Assembly (NCBI GenBank): GCA_949317995.1
Contig: OX439045.1
Span: 43,171,693-43,235,692, forward strand
Source: Acholoe squamosa
Lineage: Eukaryota; Annelida; Polychaeta; Phyllodocida; Polynoidae
Length of the DNA stretch: 64,000 nt
Direction: 5' to 3'
Shown here: positions 12,899 to 26,774 of the stretch, piece after piece
How the letters are laid out: each line of letters starts with the position of its first letter
Numbering within the stretch: the first letter of the stretch is position 1
Made by a program: the position numbers and the translations under genes
The notes under the pieces: generated by a model
Told to the model about the DNA's origin: nothing
The model's database searches: none
The model's input: only the letters and a program-made list of their open reading frames with translations

Positions 12899-15800
12899 GG
12901 CTCAACATTATGAACTAATTTGTTGATGGTGAATTACTCGCCAGCACCGAATTAGTGCATGACACCAAATCAATATGAGGTGATTGTGCATTATTACCGA
13001 CTATAGATGGTTTAATAGTATATGGTGATACTGATCTTTGGGCATCTGTTATATAGTGTCTGGTGTGATCTTAGTCCTGGGTGGGTTGACCTTTTGTTGT
13101 AAGGAAACAAGAAAGAAGGGCGAGGTACCACAACACGTTAAGACTCCTTGGAGTTGTTTGTCTCTAGGGAAGGTTTGACCAAGACTCTCTTTCTAAAGAG
13201 AATTTCACAGTAAAGAGATGCCAAAAATAGCTCACTGGCCTACAGAGTAATAAGATAGGAAAGAAGGACTCGGATTTACTCTTCCCAATGGTTAAAACAA
13301 TGAAAATCTACTCAACGCCATACTAGCTGTTCAATGACCTCAAATCAAATTTGCGGCCAAATTGTGTTTGTGCATCAAATCTTGCTTCCACAGGCTTTTT
13401 TCTGATGGCTTGTTCTCACAACCATATCATTCAATGGTCCTCATAATTAGAAATATGATGTAATAGGTATTAATACAACGTACTCAAATAGATGGGCTCC
13501 CGGAGACAAGTACTGTGGAAACTCTCAAAGTATTGCCCCAATGGGATTCATGCAGGTTCATGATAAATCTGCCAACGTAGGTACGGCTAAATTCCTTGCT
13601 GAATTTATAGAAGAATTTTAACCCTAAATGTTTGGATGCACGATCCCCATCTCTGGTTTTATTTAGATCTCACATGTCAAGTGATTCATTGATAGTGCAC
13701 GTTGATTATTATGGGGCAAAAATCTAGCCGTGGTGAATAACGTGCCATTCATGTATCATGCTGACCCAGACTACTATGGAACTTGTACACTCTTGAAATA
13801 TCGATACTGTGCACCAACACAGTCCTGGTGTGTTACTCACTTGAACATCATGCGGCCCTAAAAGTGTCAATTATTTCAAAGTGCAATATTTATAGCCATT
13901 TCTTTGTGTGTGATTTAAGAACAATGTGTGCGTCTCAGTCTGCTTCCCCTTGTCTTAAGACCAATCAAAACTTTGCCAACTTTACGTCATGCCACCATTT
14001 CATGTCACGGTCATCAAGCTGAAGGACCGGCATGTCAATACCTCATCAGCATGTCAGTATATGGGCATCCTCCTTTGTTATCTTAACCCTTTAAGGTGAG
14101 CATGTTGCCTTAATGCTTCAAGTTTACATATCCGCTAACATGCCAGCACGCAGGCACTGCGTTTCAAGCTGACTTTCTTAGACTGTGTTGATGATATATC
14201 ACGATACTGCATGAGTCCAGACGCAAACAAAGAACCTCGGTCTTGAAGACTTTCAAAAGATAATGAAGTACAAAGCAAACATGGGACATCACCGACTGCT
14301 TTTTCGAGTACCTGACATTCTCCAAGTTTCCCTCCAGGACTGGTGCCATGCAAGTGGTTGTAATGGGATAAGGGCTGCAGCCTGGGGCCTGTACTAGACT
14401 GCTTCCAGGACACACATGTAAGGAACTAGAGACTGTAGAGGGGAGCTGCCGCCGAGCGGAGGGATAAGCTACAGGGAGGCTTAAAGGTAGCATGGTGCCA
14501 GTTTTGAGAGTACTGCATTAGTGCAGAAATGGATTTTATTTACCAATGCCTCCTACATACACATAAATGACATGTACATGTACTATACATGTACAGCACA
14601 CAACTTGAACTAATTTCAGGGAGAAGTGCTCAATGACTAGGAATACCTCCCTGAAGTCATGCTGCCCCACCCTCTGTCTGTTCGTGCCTCGCGGAGGTAT
14701 TCCGACCTAGCGGGATAGGGGTGGCGCCATAGTGTCTAGCTGAAGCTGGTCACCAGCATGTGCCTTACACTGGTTTCAGGGGTCAGTTATGTAATACCTG
14801 GAGGGAATCCACTATGTCCCACCCTACATAAAAAGTACTAAAAAGACTTTTAAATTAGCACAAAGTGGCTTAATAGTATCACGGACCTGAAAGTTTCAGG
14901 TCCGTGATAGTATAAAATTAATACAACTTCATAAGTATGGTTAGTCCAACTTAGTGTGGGTTATCACTCATCACACCTCCAGGTGTGGAGTCTTTACACC
15001 TACAGGTGTGGAAACTCACCCATGTATAGAGTGTCACCATAACCCCTGAAGCTGCAAATCTCGTGGGAATGCATGTAAATTAGGTCTTAGCTGGTGGCTG
15101 CAGTGCAGTCACACCTGCATGCACTACCAGCATGATACTAGCACCCACTGGTACACTTGCAACCTCGGTTATACCAAGCCCCCTTTGATAAGACGCCGAT
15201 AAGACGTCTTATGAGAGGAGGGCACAAAGTTTGGAAACGGGGAGCAGGCATAAAAGGTAGGGATGTCATTGACATCCAAATTTTTCCGATTCCGATTATC
15301 ACGATTTTTTGTCTCGATATTCCAATATATCACGATTTTCTGATGTATTTGAACACCATGTTAAACCCCATTTTGCCTGTCTCAGATTAAGGGACCAATG
15401 CTACAACATGGCAAAAGGTCACATGATTAGATAGACCTTAGATATATTGATTTAAAAATCCTTGCTAGAACAGCAGGATTACTCGGTATTTTTTACATAA
15501 AAAAAAAACTAATTTAGAATGGTAAAGATACCATTGGCTTTAGGTAGTTAATCGGTATACATTTAGATCTAGGATTAGAACTATGTTACTCATACCTGGA
15601 GGTTCATTCAAAACAGTGCAATTTTTTAATTACCCTTCTGGAATCCATTCTGCTTATATAAACAGTACATTTTTTTAACTATCCTCCTGGAATCCATTCT
15701 GCTTATATATACAGAATAAGTATTTGTTTCTCTTCTATACCTAGCACTTACACGTTGTGAGCAAAATTATGTCGATTGTTTATAGCTAGTTGCATTACTG

Positions 15801-16989
15801 GCATAATAAGCTTTGATTTGATACCGAACATGACCACCCTTGGCCATCTAGTTTTTATCCACATAAAAAAAAAACTATGTCTTTTTCTGTTGTTACCTTA
15901 TAATGGGTCTTTATATATCGATATTGAGGTCATGTCGATACGATTTTTAGCATCGAAATATTGCCGATATTTAGATATAGTGAATATCGATGATACCACG
16001 ATGTCATACAAGTTTGAATCTATGATTATTTGAGCTTACTGTATGTACTTGAAAGGTGCAGCAAAATCCAACATAGACCCAACGGCCATCCCATAATCTA
16101 CCCCTTAAGGATGCTGTGATGTAACCATATGAATGCTCTTAATCTATTTTCTTTGTCAATTTTTTTACTGAGATATGTTCATCTTTTTAGAGGTGCACCT
16201 GTACCAAATAATGCTTTTATTCCCCACTTTATAGTAGGCTAGATAATAAGTACAATATAGATACAAGCCTATTAACACCCCAGGACATATCGTAGGTATG
16301 ATATCAATGCATAGTGGAGACATCTTATGGCACATAGAGAGACTAATAGTAAAGCCAAAGTGGTAGGAATGACGACTAAGGGTAGTCATAATAGCCTGAC
16401 GACCCTAAACTGGTCACATATGACGGCGGCGGGTTTTGAATGTTACTAGTGCTGCATCGATGGTTCATGACCTGCTAGAATTGATGCACTCTTGCATGGT
16501 TGATCAGCCTGATGCACTAATGCGGCTTCGGCGAGTTACTCACTGATACTACATTATAGTATGCGACCCTCAATGGGGTAACTACCTTATAAGTAGTGAG
16601 TCTACATCTCTGCCTCTGGCAGTGCCCTGTGTGGTCAGTGTTATTTATAGCCAGCTTGTAGTGATCTCCAATTCCTAGTTTACACTGCACGATACAGGAA
16701 ACACACAAGGCTTTAACAACTCTCCACGCCAGGTGTATAATACATCAAGGGAAGGACATGAAGACAATAGAAAGAGACAGGCAACAAACAGCATTGGTGT
16801 TATGTTGACGGGGAGGGGGCTCCTTGATAGGTAGAATTGGGAGATGGGGAACGAGGGTAGGTATGTGAGAGGTGGGAGAGGATTTGGAGGGACCAAAGGT
16901 GAAATGTCTTTTACATGCTTACATGCTTAAAAGCAGAGGTATTGGAACATATGGATGTAGATGAATGATTAAGTTACAAAGACCTTAGA
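12899..16989. other. Non-coding region with palindromes and a short tandem duplication
   Basis: No gene is supported. It contains a 16-bp-arm palindrome at 14877-14909, ACACCTNCAGGTGTGG palindromes near 14977-15015, and an ATATCGAT-rich AT stretch at 15280-16010 that may be a decayed DNA transposon. A two-unit tandem duplication of about 48 bp (TCTGGAATCCATTCTGCTTA) lies at 15617-15714. Confidence 0.4.
14877..14909. repeat. Perfect palindrome around TATCACGGACCTGAAA
   Basis: Sixteen bases, one central G, then the exact complement. The same 16-mer occurs again as a half-site at 17843-17858, which suggests a terminal or recognition sequence of a mobile element. Confidence 0.65.
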
Positions 16990-17097
16990 TCCTCTCTGTC
17001 TGCCTGTTTGCTTCTCTGTCTGCCTGCCCCTCTGTTTCTCCCTTTCTCTGATCGCTTTTCTCTGAATGTGCCTCTTCCGCTGCCTGTCTGTTTCTAT

Positions 17098-17114
17098 CTC
17101 TGCTTCTCTCTGGC

Positions 17115-17153
<39 letters not shown>

Positions 17154-17170
17154 TTCTTTCTCTCTCTCTC

Positions 17171-17213
<43 letters not shown>

Positions 17214-17278
17214 CTGGCTTTCTCTCTCTCCGCCTCTGTCTGTCTATGTTTGTCTCTTTCTGTCTGTCTGTCTATTAG
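17098..17278 (+). repeat. (TC)n / (TCTG)n microsatellite
   Basis: About 180 bp of almost pure CT dinucleotides with TCTG blocks at both margins. The Ser/Leu-rich reading frames across it are artefacts of the repeat. Confidence 0.9.
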
Positions 17279-17453
17279 TGACACAATTACTTCGAAGTAC
17301 TGCCCTCAAAAAGGCCTGCAGGTGTACATGTACTGTGTGATTCTCCTTTTTACAATCAAAGTGTTATATATCTTGCCGTATGATTCGTTTGTCGTGAATT
17401 CATGCAGAATAATGGGTGTATCTGAAGATAGGAGGGCATTTTCTGACTAGTAT

Positions 17454-17461
17454 TATGATGG

Positions 17462-17492
<31 letters not shown>
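17454..17492 (+). repeat. (GAT)n microsatellite
   Basis: About a dozen GAT/GATG units. The opposite strand would read poly-His, which is a repeat artefact. Confidence 0.9.
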
Positions 17493-17557
17493 CCACTTGT
17501 AGAGCCATAGTCATAGTATCAAGATCCTTCCCCTGCACCGATCCCACTGTGTCATCA

Positions 17558-17559
<2 letters not shown>

Positions 17560-17622
<63 letters not shown>
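17560..17622. repeat. (TA)n microsatellite
   Basis: About 60 bp of uninterrupted TA dinucleotides. Confidence 0.95.
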
Positions 17623-17624
<2 letters not shown>

Positions 17625-20600
17625 TATACAGAACTATGCTTAATGACCCTGGATAGATCGTTAATATAAATTAAAATAATGTAGGCCCTAATATGGAGCC
17701 CTGAGGGACTCCACATCTGACAGAACCTTCCCTAGATATCGATCCATTTTACCAAGGACCTTTGCTTTCTATTACTGAGATAATTCTTCAACCAGACCTG
17801 AAGAAGACCCCCGACACCAATCCTATCTATTTTTTTCAGTAATATCACGGACCTGAAACACAAAGGTAGATATAGTGTAACAGCCATCATTTATACCTTT
17901 ATAGGTCTAGCCACTTTAGCTTTTATGCTTCGGTGTAACCGATAGCATAAAGGACTGGAGACTGCTGTCTTTCCTATGTGAAAGCACATTGAGGGTAAAG
18001 CACATGACCTGCAGATGATAATCATTTCTTTCAGCTGCTCGACTATTTTATGAGAGTGTTGTCTCATGGGCAACATAATGCCATATAGTTAAGTAAAGAC
18101 TATGTATTAGCCATTGGGATGTAAGTAGTACCGATCCAACACTAGAAACAAACAACCCCACTGCTTTTGTGCTCAGTATACGCTGGCTATAGACATCTCA
18201 AATTCTACAATAATATTCGAACCATTTTATATTATTTCAGAAGATCCCCATTTTCTCTTATGATATTATTGATGAATTATGCGCATTTCTTACCCATAGC
18301 CGAGGAATCTTCACTGGAGGAGAAAGTTCCCATCATCCCAGGAAGTTGTCAGTATTAGCTTCGCCCATCTGTACCCTTTCATTTGATTTGCTGCTCTAAG
18401 TCTTTGGGAAATGCATAATGCTTTACTTCAGTCATGCCCTATGAGGCAGGGTGAATGGATGCACTGGTATGGAACTTACTAGTGTTATATTCATCATTGC
18501 ATCATTGGGTCAGGATAATACATACTATTGCAGTGACAGTTACTGTCTCGGGCTGCAATCGTTCATTGTGGTAACATACGAACATAAAGTCACAAAGAAT
18601 TATGCATCCCTTCAAGGGCTGAGATGGCCGAGTTCATTCCATTGTGTACTGATGTTGAATATGATTTTAACCATTTAAGGGCTACAGGATACTTCCAGGT
18701 TCATGCTCTTTTGCCATCACCATGCACCAATGCAGCACAGGTAACGGTGGGTGTCCAACCAGCACTGTATTGGTACTCCATGCCGCTCCTGTGGGAGTCT
18801 ATCATATTGGCCTGTATAAGCGCCGGATCCTTGAATAAGCACCAGTCTTGAATAAGCGCCGGGGTAAAGGGGTATCCAAAATTCAAAATGCACTTTAATC
18901 TAAGTCTTGAATAAGCGCCGGTCTTGAATTAGCACCGGGGGTAGAGCCTACTTGAAATCTATGAGCGCCCTGGCACGTATATAGGACAATACTATATCAA
19001 ATCCAAGGAGTAGATGTAAAGCAAAATGAATGTAAAACTGGAGACAGTTATTCACTACAGCTCACGGGTACTACATTTGTACAAAGTAATGGCAAATGAG
19101 CATACAGTGACCCTTAAATGACCAACTACTGACAGACATAAAATGATTTGATTGTGCCTTTGATAACTGCCTCCTATGACTCCTGTGTTTGATGTTGCAA
19201 GCAGTTATAAATATTTGCTTATTATGATGCCAATTTACTCGAAGTTACTGTCTATTATTTCCTTACCACTGCCTTTATCAGGGACTTATTCAAACAAAAC
19301 ATGTTCTGTAATGAACAAGAAACCAAGCCAAATGTTTCCCATGCATACCTTAGTGGCCTTATATAAGGGCTACTTACCAGGATTATGTATAGTCCTCAAA
19401 TAAGTATACATTATTACATCCTGGTGACTAGAATAACATAGCGCAGTAAACACTTTGTTGTCTTTAGAGGGATAAAGATGTACAGCAAAAATTTAGTCTG
19501 CTAATATCTCAAAATTACTTCAATGAGATTTCTTTCCCTTTCAATAATAAAAAAAAAAGAGATATATAGTATCTGTTGGTAGATACAATTACATAGCTGA
19601 CACAGAGTGCTAGTTGAATAAAATCCGATGTAAACGGGGACATTATTTTGTACACTGTTCCAGCACTTCCCTAGTTTGACTGACCCTAGTTTGCAGGAGG
19701 ACTGAAGAAATGAAACCAATGAGAAGGTCATCCTATCCGGTTAATCAGATCAAACAGTGCGCATGGTACCCTTGAGAGACGATAATGATAAATGAAGGTT
19801 TCATGTTCACTTGGCATTGTCATGAAACGTTCCAGCAATGCTGACCATTTGGAGTGCATCAACATTGTGGAGTCAGCATGATACATGATTCTTGAAGGGT
19901 TACACGATAAGGTTGTACATAATTTGTGCATTGACAATTAGAAAGGCTACCCGCAGTGAGTTAAAACACCCAACACCGTCTCATCATGATGAGGCAATCA
20001 GCAGAAAACAAGTGTAAAATAGGCGTAAAGTGTCGGATGTCGGCAACCTTCACACCTGAGAGGATAGTTTTTTTTTAGTGTTTTAAACTTGATAATAGGG
20101 GGGAATGTGAGGAGGCAGTGTCTTTTACAGTATCGTTTACGGTTCGTCCTCACTCTGCAAAACAGCGAACAAACTGCCTCAAGTTTTCTGTCAACTTTTC
20201 ACTCCACAATGTTACCTCTCATGAATGATCGAACTTGATGTTTCCAAAGGAAGGGGGGAGATACTGAGAATGTACACTGATATCAGAGACGAGTATAAGT
20301 AACCAAACAGGAAAGCTTATATTACCATGGATTTTTATTTGTGATCAGTCATGTCATTTTGTTTGTTACTCTAAAAAAAAACACCAAATTAAAAAAAGCC
20401 TATTCTGTGTGATTCCTCGATCCCAGGAAAGGAAAGATGAAAATAATGAAAAGCTAAGGACCTTCACAAAAGCTTGAAGATGAGGTACCATACCTATTTA
20501 AAAAAGAAATGAATGTGAACTATCTGAAAGAGAAAAGGTATTGTTTGATTGATAGAGGGGGTCTGAATTGACAAGATATGTTAGGCATGTATACGTAATT

Positions 20601-22402
20601 CTGGTAGAAACAAATAGGAGTTTATTTATTTTCAAGTATTTCTTTAGACTGACCTCTGTGTGGATGGGTAGTACATCGGTGTAAACATATTATCTCAAAT
20701 ATGCCATGCTCACAGAATGCCAATGTAGTTCTAGATAAGGACAGTGATAAGGAAACAATAACCCCCATCCCCTCCTCCAGGCCTACACCCGCCAAGTAAT
20801 CTACATTAATGCTTACAATCTGAGTGAAGGAATGCAAAGCCCGACTCCGCTGTCCACCAACACAACAGACTCACAGGCCCAGCTAAATGATGTGCTACCC
20901 CCTTGTGTCAGAATGGAGCACTATTTCTAACCATTACATTTTATCTGCACACCCACACCACCTTGCGGGTGTGATATGACCTATCTTTGGAAACTTTTCC
21001 AAGTATAACAACAGCCGGGAACAACACTTGGATAACTATCTATGCAAGAAACCTGTCCATGCTTCAAACAGAAGGTTTGCACAGTGCATATTATGCCTGT
21101 GGGTAATTCGATAAACGCTATAAACTTAAAAAGGTAAATGAGTCATCAAAACATTAAGACTTCACATCTTCTTCTGCATTTAACATAAATATTGACTAAA
21201 GTCTGTCTTTGAATAAATTACATTAAGGAAATCTTTGATTCAGACTTGGCACTGGGGCGTTGCTGCCTTAGCTGGATAGCCTCTATGCATTTTATATGAC
21301 GGTTGTCTTTTGATCTCATTTTGTCTAACAGTTAACTATAAGAGTACTTCTGAAGGGGGTGAAAACTTGATTGAATTACAAATAGCACAATGGGGACTTA
21401 ACACAAAGCCAGGGACAGGTTTTAGCTAATATTCAGGGACAAGGTTCACCACGTGAGACTGCTGTATATCTAGTACTGTTTTGTGCTATCATTTAACCCT
21501 TTAAGGAGAACATTTTACTTAAGGCAAATGCCCCATTGTGATCACTGTGAAGTGCCATCACTACATTGATCCATCATGCTCTGCTGAACCCTCCAGGAGT
21601 GGATCAAAACCATCAGGTTAAGATAGGGACAACTGGCAAATTTCTCACCAGGATTGTATTAATGCATCATGCAAACAGGAGGGCAAATCCTATTGATGCA
21701 CCATATGACCATTTAAACATTGCCAGGGCTTGTATAAAGAGGACATGCACAATGGGACACACAGCAGTACTTCTCATTGGCCTCTGGGGGACTTTGTTAA
21801 GCTTTGTGTAACTTTCTGCTCATCAGAGGGGATGCGTATTGTGGACGTAGGCAGTACATTTTTTTGTGTATTTCACATTGTTATATGAGCCCTATTCATT
21901 CAGGGATAAGAATGAGGGATAGAGTTGAAGAAGTTTCTTCAACAGTAGAGCAGAGCAAAATAGCTCTATGTAGTCAAAGGAAACTCTACTTGGCATTTGA
22001 CAGTTACCCTGGCACAATCTAACCTTATAGTTTACATATTAATGCAGCTAAATATATCAAGAGAAATGCATCACTATACGATTCAGCAGATACTTTAAGA
22101 ATAACAAATAAATATGTTTAAATAATGATAAGATCTTTAAGGTAGACGTGAAATGGTTCAGCTTAAAGATGATAGTCAATTTGGGTAATCAACTTGATTT
22201 CAGCTGTAATAGATACATTTTGTATCTCATAGTCAGTATTAGATTAGTTCTTCCATTGCTCTGTGTCATAATTGACTGTTATACATAGTATCCACGAGGG
22301 ATTGCAGGTTATATTGCATACCAATCTAGGCAAATATGTTGTATTTTGATAGTTACCTGTCTAAAAATAATTCTAACACAAAGTTCATTCTTCTCATTCC
22401 AG
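17623..22402. other. Non-coding region, no exon recognised
   Basis: This lies upstream of the Ig-gene exons and may be their intron or further upstream sequence, but I recognised no exon in it. It holds a cluster of TTGAATAAGCGCCGG-type units at 18812-18937 (five, partly diverged; a further diverged pair sits at 23309-23340). TTAA|CCCTTTAAGG at 21493-21506 resembles a piggyBac-like MITE end without a clear partner. Confidence 0.4.
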
Positions 22403-22575
22403 ACCCGCCTATAATACGCTGTCATGACGTAACGGCACTGATAGGTCAGCGAAATGTATCTTTGACGTGTACAGTGACGTCACGTCCACGCGTTTCTGGT
22501 ATTCGCTGGTTCATAGACATGAACGGAACACACTTTGACGTCCTACTCTCAACAGCATTCTGGGCATCGCAGAAG
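22403..22575 (+). CDS. Ig-domain gene, internal exon (first half of an Ig domain)
   Basis: The exon follows a CATTCCAG acceptor and stops before a GTGGGT donor; phase in 1, phase out 0. It encodes 57 codons that look like the N-terminal half of an immunoglobulin-superfamily domain. VSLTCTV is the B strand with its cysteine, and IRWFID is the C strand with the invariant tryptophan. NVS and NGT are potential N-glycosylation sites, fitting an extracellular protein. It continues in frame into the exon at 23003. Upstream exons, including the signal peptide, were not found. An adhesion or receptor role is inferred from the fold only. Confidence 0.65.
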
Positions 22576-23002
22576 GTGGGTGCAAAAGTATATATAATAT
22601 TAAAAAGAAAATAAGGGATGACAGGACACTTGACTATTGCAGAACAATGTACAGTGATGCACGCGTACAGAATTGCTTTTGTAATAACTACAGTTACAAC
22701 GAAGTGTATTATTTTTCCACAATGCAAGAAATATAAAAAGGACTCCCACAAGTTATTGTTGAATTCAGTTGATACAGGGACAGCGTAAGAGTAATTTGTC
22801 CCTATGCCGCATTTACCCATCACCCCACGTACCTGTGTGTATATTTATTGACTCATAAAGGATCCAATTGTAGCATCAATGCAGTGCAACAATGCAGTGC
22901 TGTGCAAGCCTTGATATGCCATGGTGCCCATAGAGGGGTAGGTCTAATTTAACCCTTAACAATTTACTATTGACTGAGCTATTTCTACGTCTCTACTTTC
23001 AG

Positions 23003-23132
23003 GTACTCAACTCTACGTCACTGCAGGCTACACTCCACCTGAGTCATATTGGGCGTCGCCGATTCCGGGAATATAACATCCTGGCTAAAAACTCTGTTGG
23101 GGAGAGCACCCACGCTACACGGCTTATCCGTA
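23003..23132 (+). CDS. Ig-domain gene, second half of the Ig domain
   Basis: Bounded by a CTACTTTCAG acceptor and a GTAAGT donor, phase 0 to phase 1. It reads LQATLHLSHIG (E strand) then EYNILAKNSVGES, which matches the F-G region of I-set domains, where YxCxAxNxxGE is usual. The position normally occupied by the second disulfide cysteine is isoleucine. NST is a further glycosylation site. The 427-bp intron before it and the 1637-bp intron after it have standard borders. Frame continuity across all three exons supports a real gene. Confidence 0.65.
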
Positions 23133-24506
23133 GTAAGTTTATCTTCACACCTGTGTGCTATTTCACCATGAATAGAAAGAAAAAATTTACCCCACAAATT
23201 CCTCACAGACCTCTACAAATAACCCATGGTACCATAACGACCTCACAAGGTTGCCCTGAAGGGAGTGGTTACATGTACTTGGTATAAGCCATCAATAGAG
23301 GGTGTGTCTGAATAATTACCGGTCTTGTATAAGGGCCGGGGATAGAGGGGTATTCCGAGGTAGTAGGTTGTCCCATGGGCGCAGCCATTGCTGGAGCTTG
23401 TTTCCAGTGAGTTCTACTGATAAGACCTATCAGACGGGTACCAGTTGGCCCCCGAGAGGGCCGCAGTGAATAGTTGGGATTATCTCGTTGGCTAATAATT
23501 AATCCTGCTACATCCACATTGAAACACATTAGCTCTAGAGTGCTACGGAACTCTTGAACAGGGTGGGAGTTTCATGCAAGCTAACTCAACTTAGTCACCT
23601 TGACTAGGGAATGGTGTCATCTTGGATGGCAACAGGACTTTTCTGGTGGGTGTGCAAGCAGTTCTATGGATGTCAAAAGAATGGCGATTTGCGGGTATTG
23701 TGGGCCTATACATTTAAGGCTCTCAAAATTCAATCTAACAGTAGCCTTGAGAAGATGTTGGCCTACAGAATAAGTTGGTGAGTCAGCAAAGGAACTAGGT
23801 AGTCAGATATAAACATATTTTTCTGTGGTTATCTATAAAAAAAATAAATATCCACACAGTTGACAAGGCACTTTGACTACGGGGTCAGTAATATTTGACT
23901 AAGAAAAACTCAGACAAACAGACATGAGCTTTTAACGAGGTCTTAATTGCTATAAAATTGGACTTCCTAATTAATGATTAATATCAGATATCCTGACTAA
24001 TATTTTGAACTTCTTTCTGTGTGAAAACATTTGTCTCAAGCCTCATATGCTCTTATCCCCAAAATGATTTTATCCCTCAAATGCTCTTAGCCCTCAACTG
24101 TCCTCATCCCTTAAATCTATTTGAGGTAACTGTATTTCTCCGGTTGCAAATCTCGGGCCTTATCTCGTGGACTCCCACGGCTAACAGTCAGGTTCCCAGC
24201 ATTTTTCCCTGTTTGTGATATTTAATTTCCACTCATCTAGCTCAATTAACATACAGATCTCAGCATTCTCTGATACAGATCTTCTAGAAATAGTCATCCC
24301 ACATCCAAATATATGCAGATATAAATTGAGAAGTGTAAGGGTAATTTGTCAATGACCATAGAATGAAACATTACAAAGAGTGAAAACTGCATGGAACCTG
24401 ACTGAGAGCTGCGTGAATCCACCAGATAAGGCCGAGATTTGGTAATCGGAGAAGACTCTATAGGAATTGCTGGAAATATTATGTGTCTAACATGGGTCTA
24501 GACCCC

Positions 24507-24722
24507 TAAAATCGACAGTGTGACATGGCCTTTTCTTAAAATCGACAAGGGACATGGATTTCTAGTGACAATGACAGGCCAGAAAAAAAGATAGTGACAT
24601 GGGACATGGGCTTTTCTTAAAATCGACATGTGACATGGAGCTTAGTGACAAGAACAGGGGAAATTGCAAATTTAGTGACATGTGACATGGGCTTCTCTTA
24701 AAATCGACAAGTGACATGGGGA
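24507..24722 (+). repeat. Minisatellite inside the last intron
   Basis: CTTAAAATCGACA followed by GACATG recurs at about 24532, 24613 and 24697 (period 81-84 bp), with a partial unit at the start. It lies just upstream of the terminal-exon acceptor. Confidence 0.6.
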
Positions 24723-24769
24723 CCCCCCATCTAGACCCCCTCTAACATGTCCTATTCATACATTTTCAG

Positions 24770-25002
24770 ACTATGCTGTGCCTACTCCGACCCAGCCTCC
24801 ACCTGACCTCACAACAACAAAAACAGCCCGATACGGCGAGAGCGGAAGTCACTACATCTTCATCATTTCCGGTGCCACCAGTAGGCATGCGCCTAACACA
24901 TTCCACCAGTGGGCGCCGCCATTGCTGTCTGCACTGGTTTCCGCTTGTCACTGCCTTAGTTCTCTGAGTGTAGTTCACAGAGTGTTGAGCTGGGGGAGGT
25001 GA
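24770..25002 (+). CDS. Ig-domain gene, probable terminal coding exon
   Basis: After the acceptor CATTTTCAG the phase-1 frame from the previous exon stays open for about 77 codons and ends in TAG at 25000-25002. It begins with a Pro/Thr-rich linker (PTPTQPPPDLTTTKT), as often found between Ig domains and the membrane. A moderately hydrophobic stretch near the end (PPLLSALVSACHCLSSLSVV) could be a GPI-attachment signal or a poor membrane anchor. There is no cytoplasmic tail. The alternative frame also ends in a hydrophobic tail, so frame choice rests on splice phase. Confidence 0.5.
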
Positions 25003-26701
25003 TAGGCTGGACACCATGTTTCACAACTGCATACTCTATACATACTACACACATTGTCTGTACATACTTATAGCCTATAACTCATGTATCATTACCATAG
25101 ATAAGAAGTCTGTCTCTGTGCTTGGTCCTAGGGTAGTGTCTCACTTTGAAATTAGACGCTCAATAATCTAAAACCAAGACGAATCTTTAAATGTTACCCT
25201 CCAATGATACATTGTATCTAGTCTTAGAAATAATGGTGATATTGTGTCTTAGAGAATCACAACTAGATTCTGAACAGAAACCCATTAACTAACAATTAGA
25301 GCCCCCACTACATGTCTAATGATAAGCTGATTATGAGCAAGTTTGCTACATATCAGCCACGTAAGAGAACAGAAAAAAAACCTTACAATTCCAGTCTAGG
25401 TCTTGCTCTGGACAGGTTTATACGAATTCTGTGGCAGGTCGATGTATTCATCCAGACGTAGGCCTACATCTCTCATCCCTTTTGTGTATGGTATAATTAT
25501 GACACTCCCTTTTAACCCACCTAGAACAGCAAGGGTTAGGCATCAATATCAGTGTAATAATTACGTAAATGTATGTATATCACCTATGTTAATGGACGTT
25601 AGACTAAGCTGGAAGGTGCTTCATAAGATTCCACATGCTGCCCAGATAATAATAATAATATGTGACCGAAATCCACGTGCACAATGTGTGCTATCGCCAT
25701 TAGGCCTATCATGGAACATGCAGGCCTACCCATTATTCAAAACAACCCCACGATTGAAATGCTTGTGAATCTTACGAAAGACCCTCCAGATGGCCTCACA
25801 AAAGAGAGGTTGCTCGGTCTTAAGGTTATACAAAATGTACAGAAAACCCAATCATCAAACGTCCCCCTCTCTCTTTATATCACATTGTAACAAGTGGTTT
25901 CCTTTGGGAAGAATGTATTGCAACTCCTCTCCCTACATAGATCAATCGGGAGGCGGGGGGGGGCATGATACTGACTTTCTCTCTGCGTCAGTTCAAAGAG
26001 TGGAACTTTCTCTCTAAAGATTTAAAATAGGAACCATTACTGAACTTCCTTTGAGACATTCATGAGATCTTGATTGGGAAATATGCCTACTTCAAACAGG
26101 CAAGTGGCCTGGAGATGTTAAATTTTGTTTCCTAGGGACCTTTTATCAGGTCTTAGAAGAAGCCATTTGTATACATACATTGCTTCAGGTAACTTACGAT
26201 GTACACGCAATGTATATAAATATGCATGCTTTGATGTATGCACGTGTATAGCCCACCTACCCCTAGCTGCTAAAATAAAGATATGTAGTGCTCAGATCTT
26301 GACATTCATGTCTATGAGTATAAAGTTACAATAGAATGGAACATGTAATAGTTTGTACGGTTAAGGATGTACTGTTATCATACCGATATGTATTCATTGA
26401 AGTTAAGGAGTCAAGATACCAGCTAGACTTTCCTAATGAGATAAGAAAAGCTGAAAATGACACGAACGGTATTATTTAAGATTTGTACACACAAATCACC
26501 TTGCTAACAGGAGATGTTATTCTGGGTCAGAAAGTAAGGTTTTGAGCAGAACCTTGATAATATGAACTGACAGAAGATTATCATAATGTGGTTTAACTGT
26601 GAATGAACATAATTGGGCATCTCATCATAAAGTTATAATCGCATACAGAGCATTGGAAAAGGGACACAGACAATTGTAGTTGGCCCCTTGTACAAGGGAG
26701 C

Positions 26702-26702
<1 letters not shown>
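25003..26702 (+). other. Probable 3' UTR and downstream non-coding DNA
   Basis: Follows the stop codon of the Ig gene. The first good AATAAA is at 26274-26279, about 1.27 kb downstream, and could end the transcript. No separate gene is supported. Confidence 0.3.

Positions 26703-26770
<68 letters not shown>
26703..26770. repeat. (TA)n microsatellite
   Basis: About 68 bp of TA dinucleotides. Confidence 0.95.

Positions 26771-26774
<4 letters not shown>

Noticed and set aside
15260-16010. hAT or other transposon with ATATCGAT-rich ends
   Set aside because: The two ends are AT-rich and similar in words only; no true inverted terminus could be aligned.
17008-17340. 110-codon Ser/Leu-rich frame
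   Set aside because: It is the translation of a TC microsatellite.
25403-25768. 121-codon plus-strand frame after the Ig gene
   Set aside because: No domain, no splice context, ordinary composition for non-coding sequence; more likely 3' UTR.
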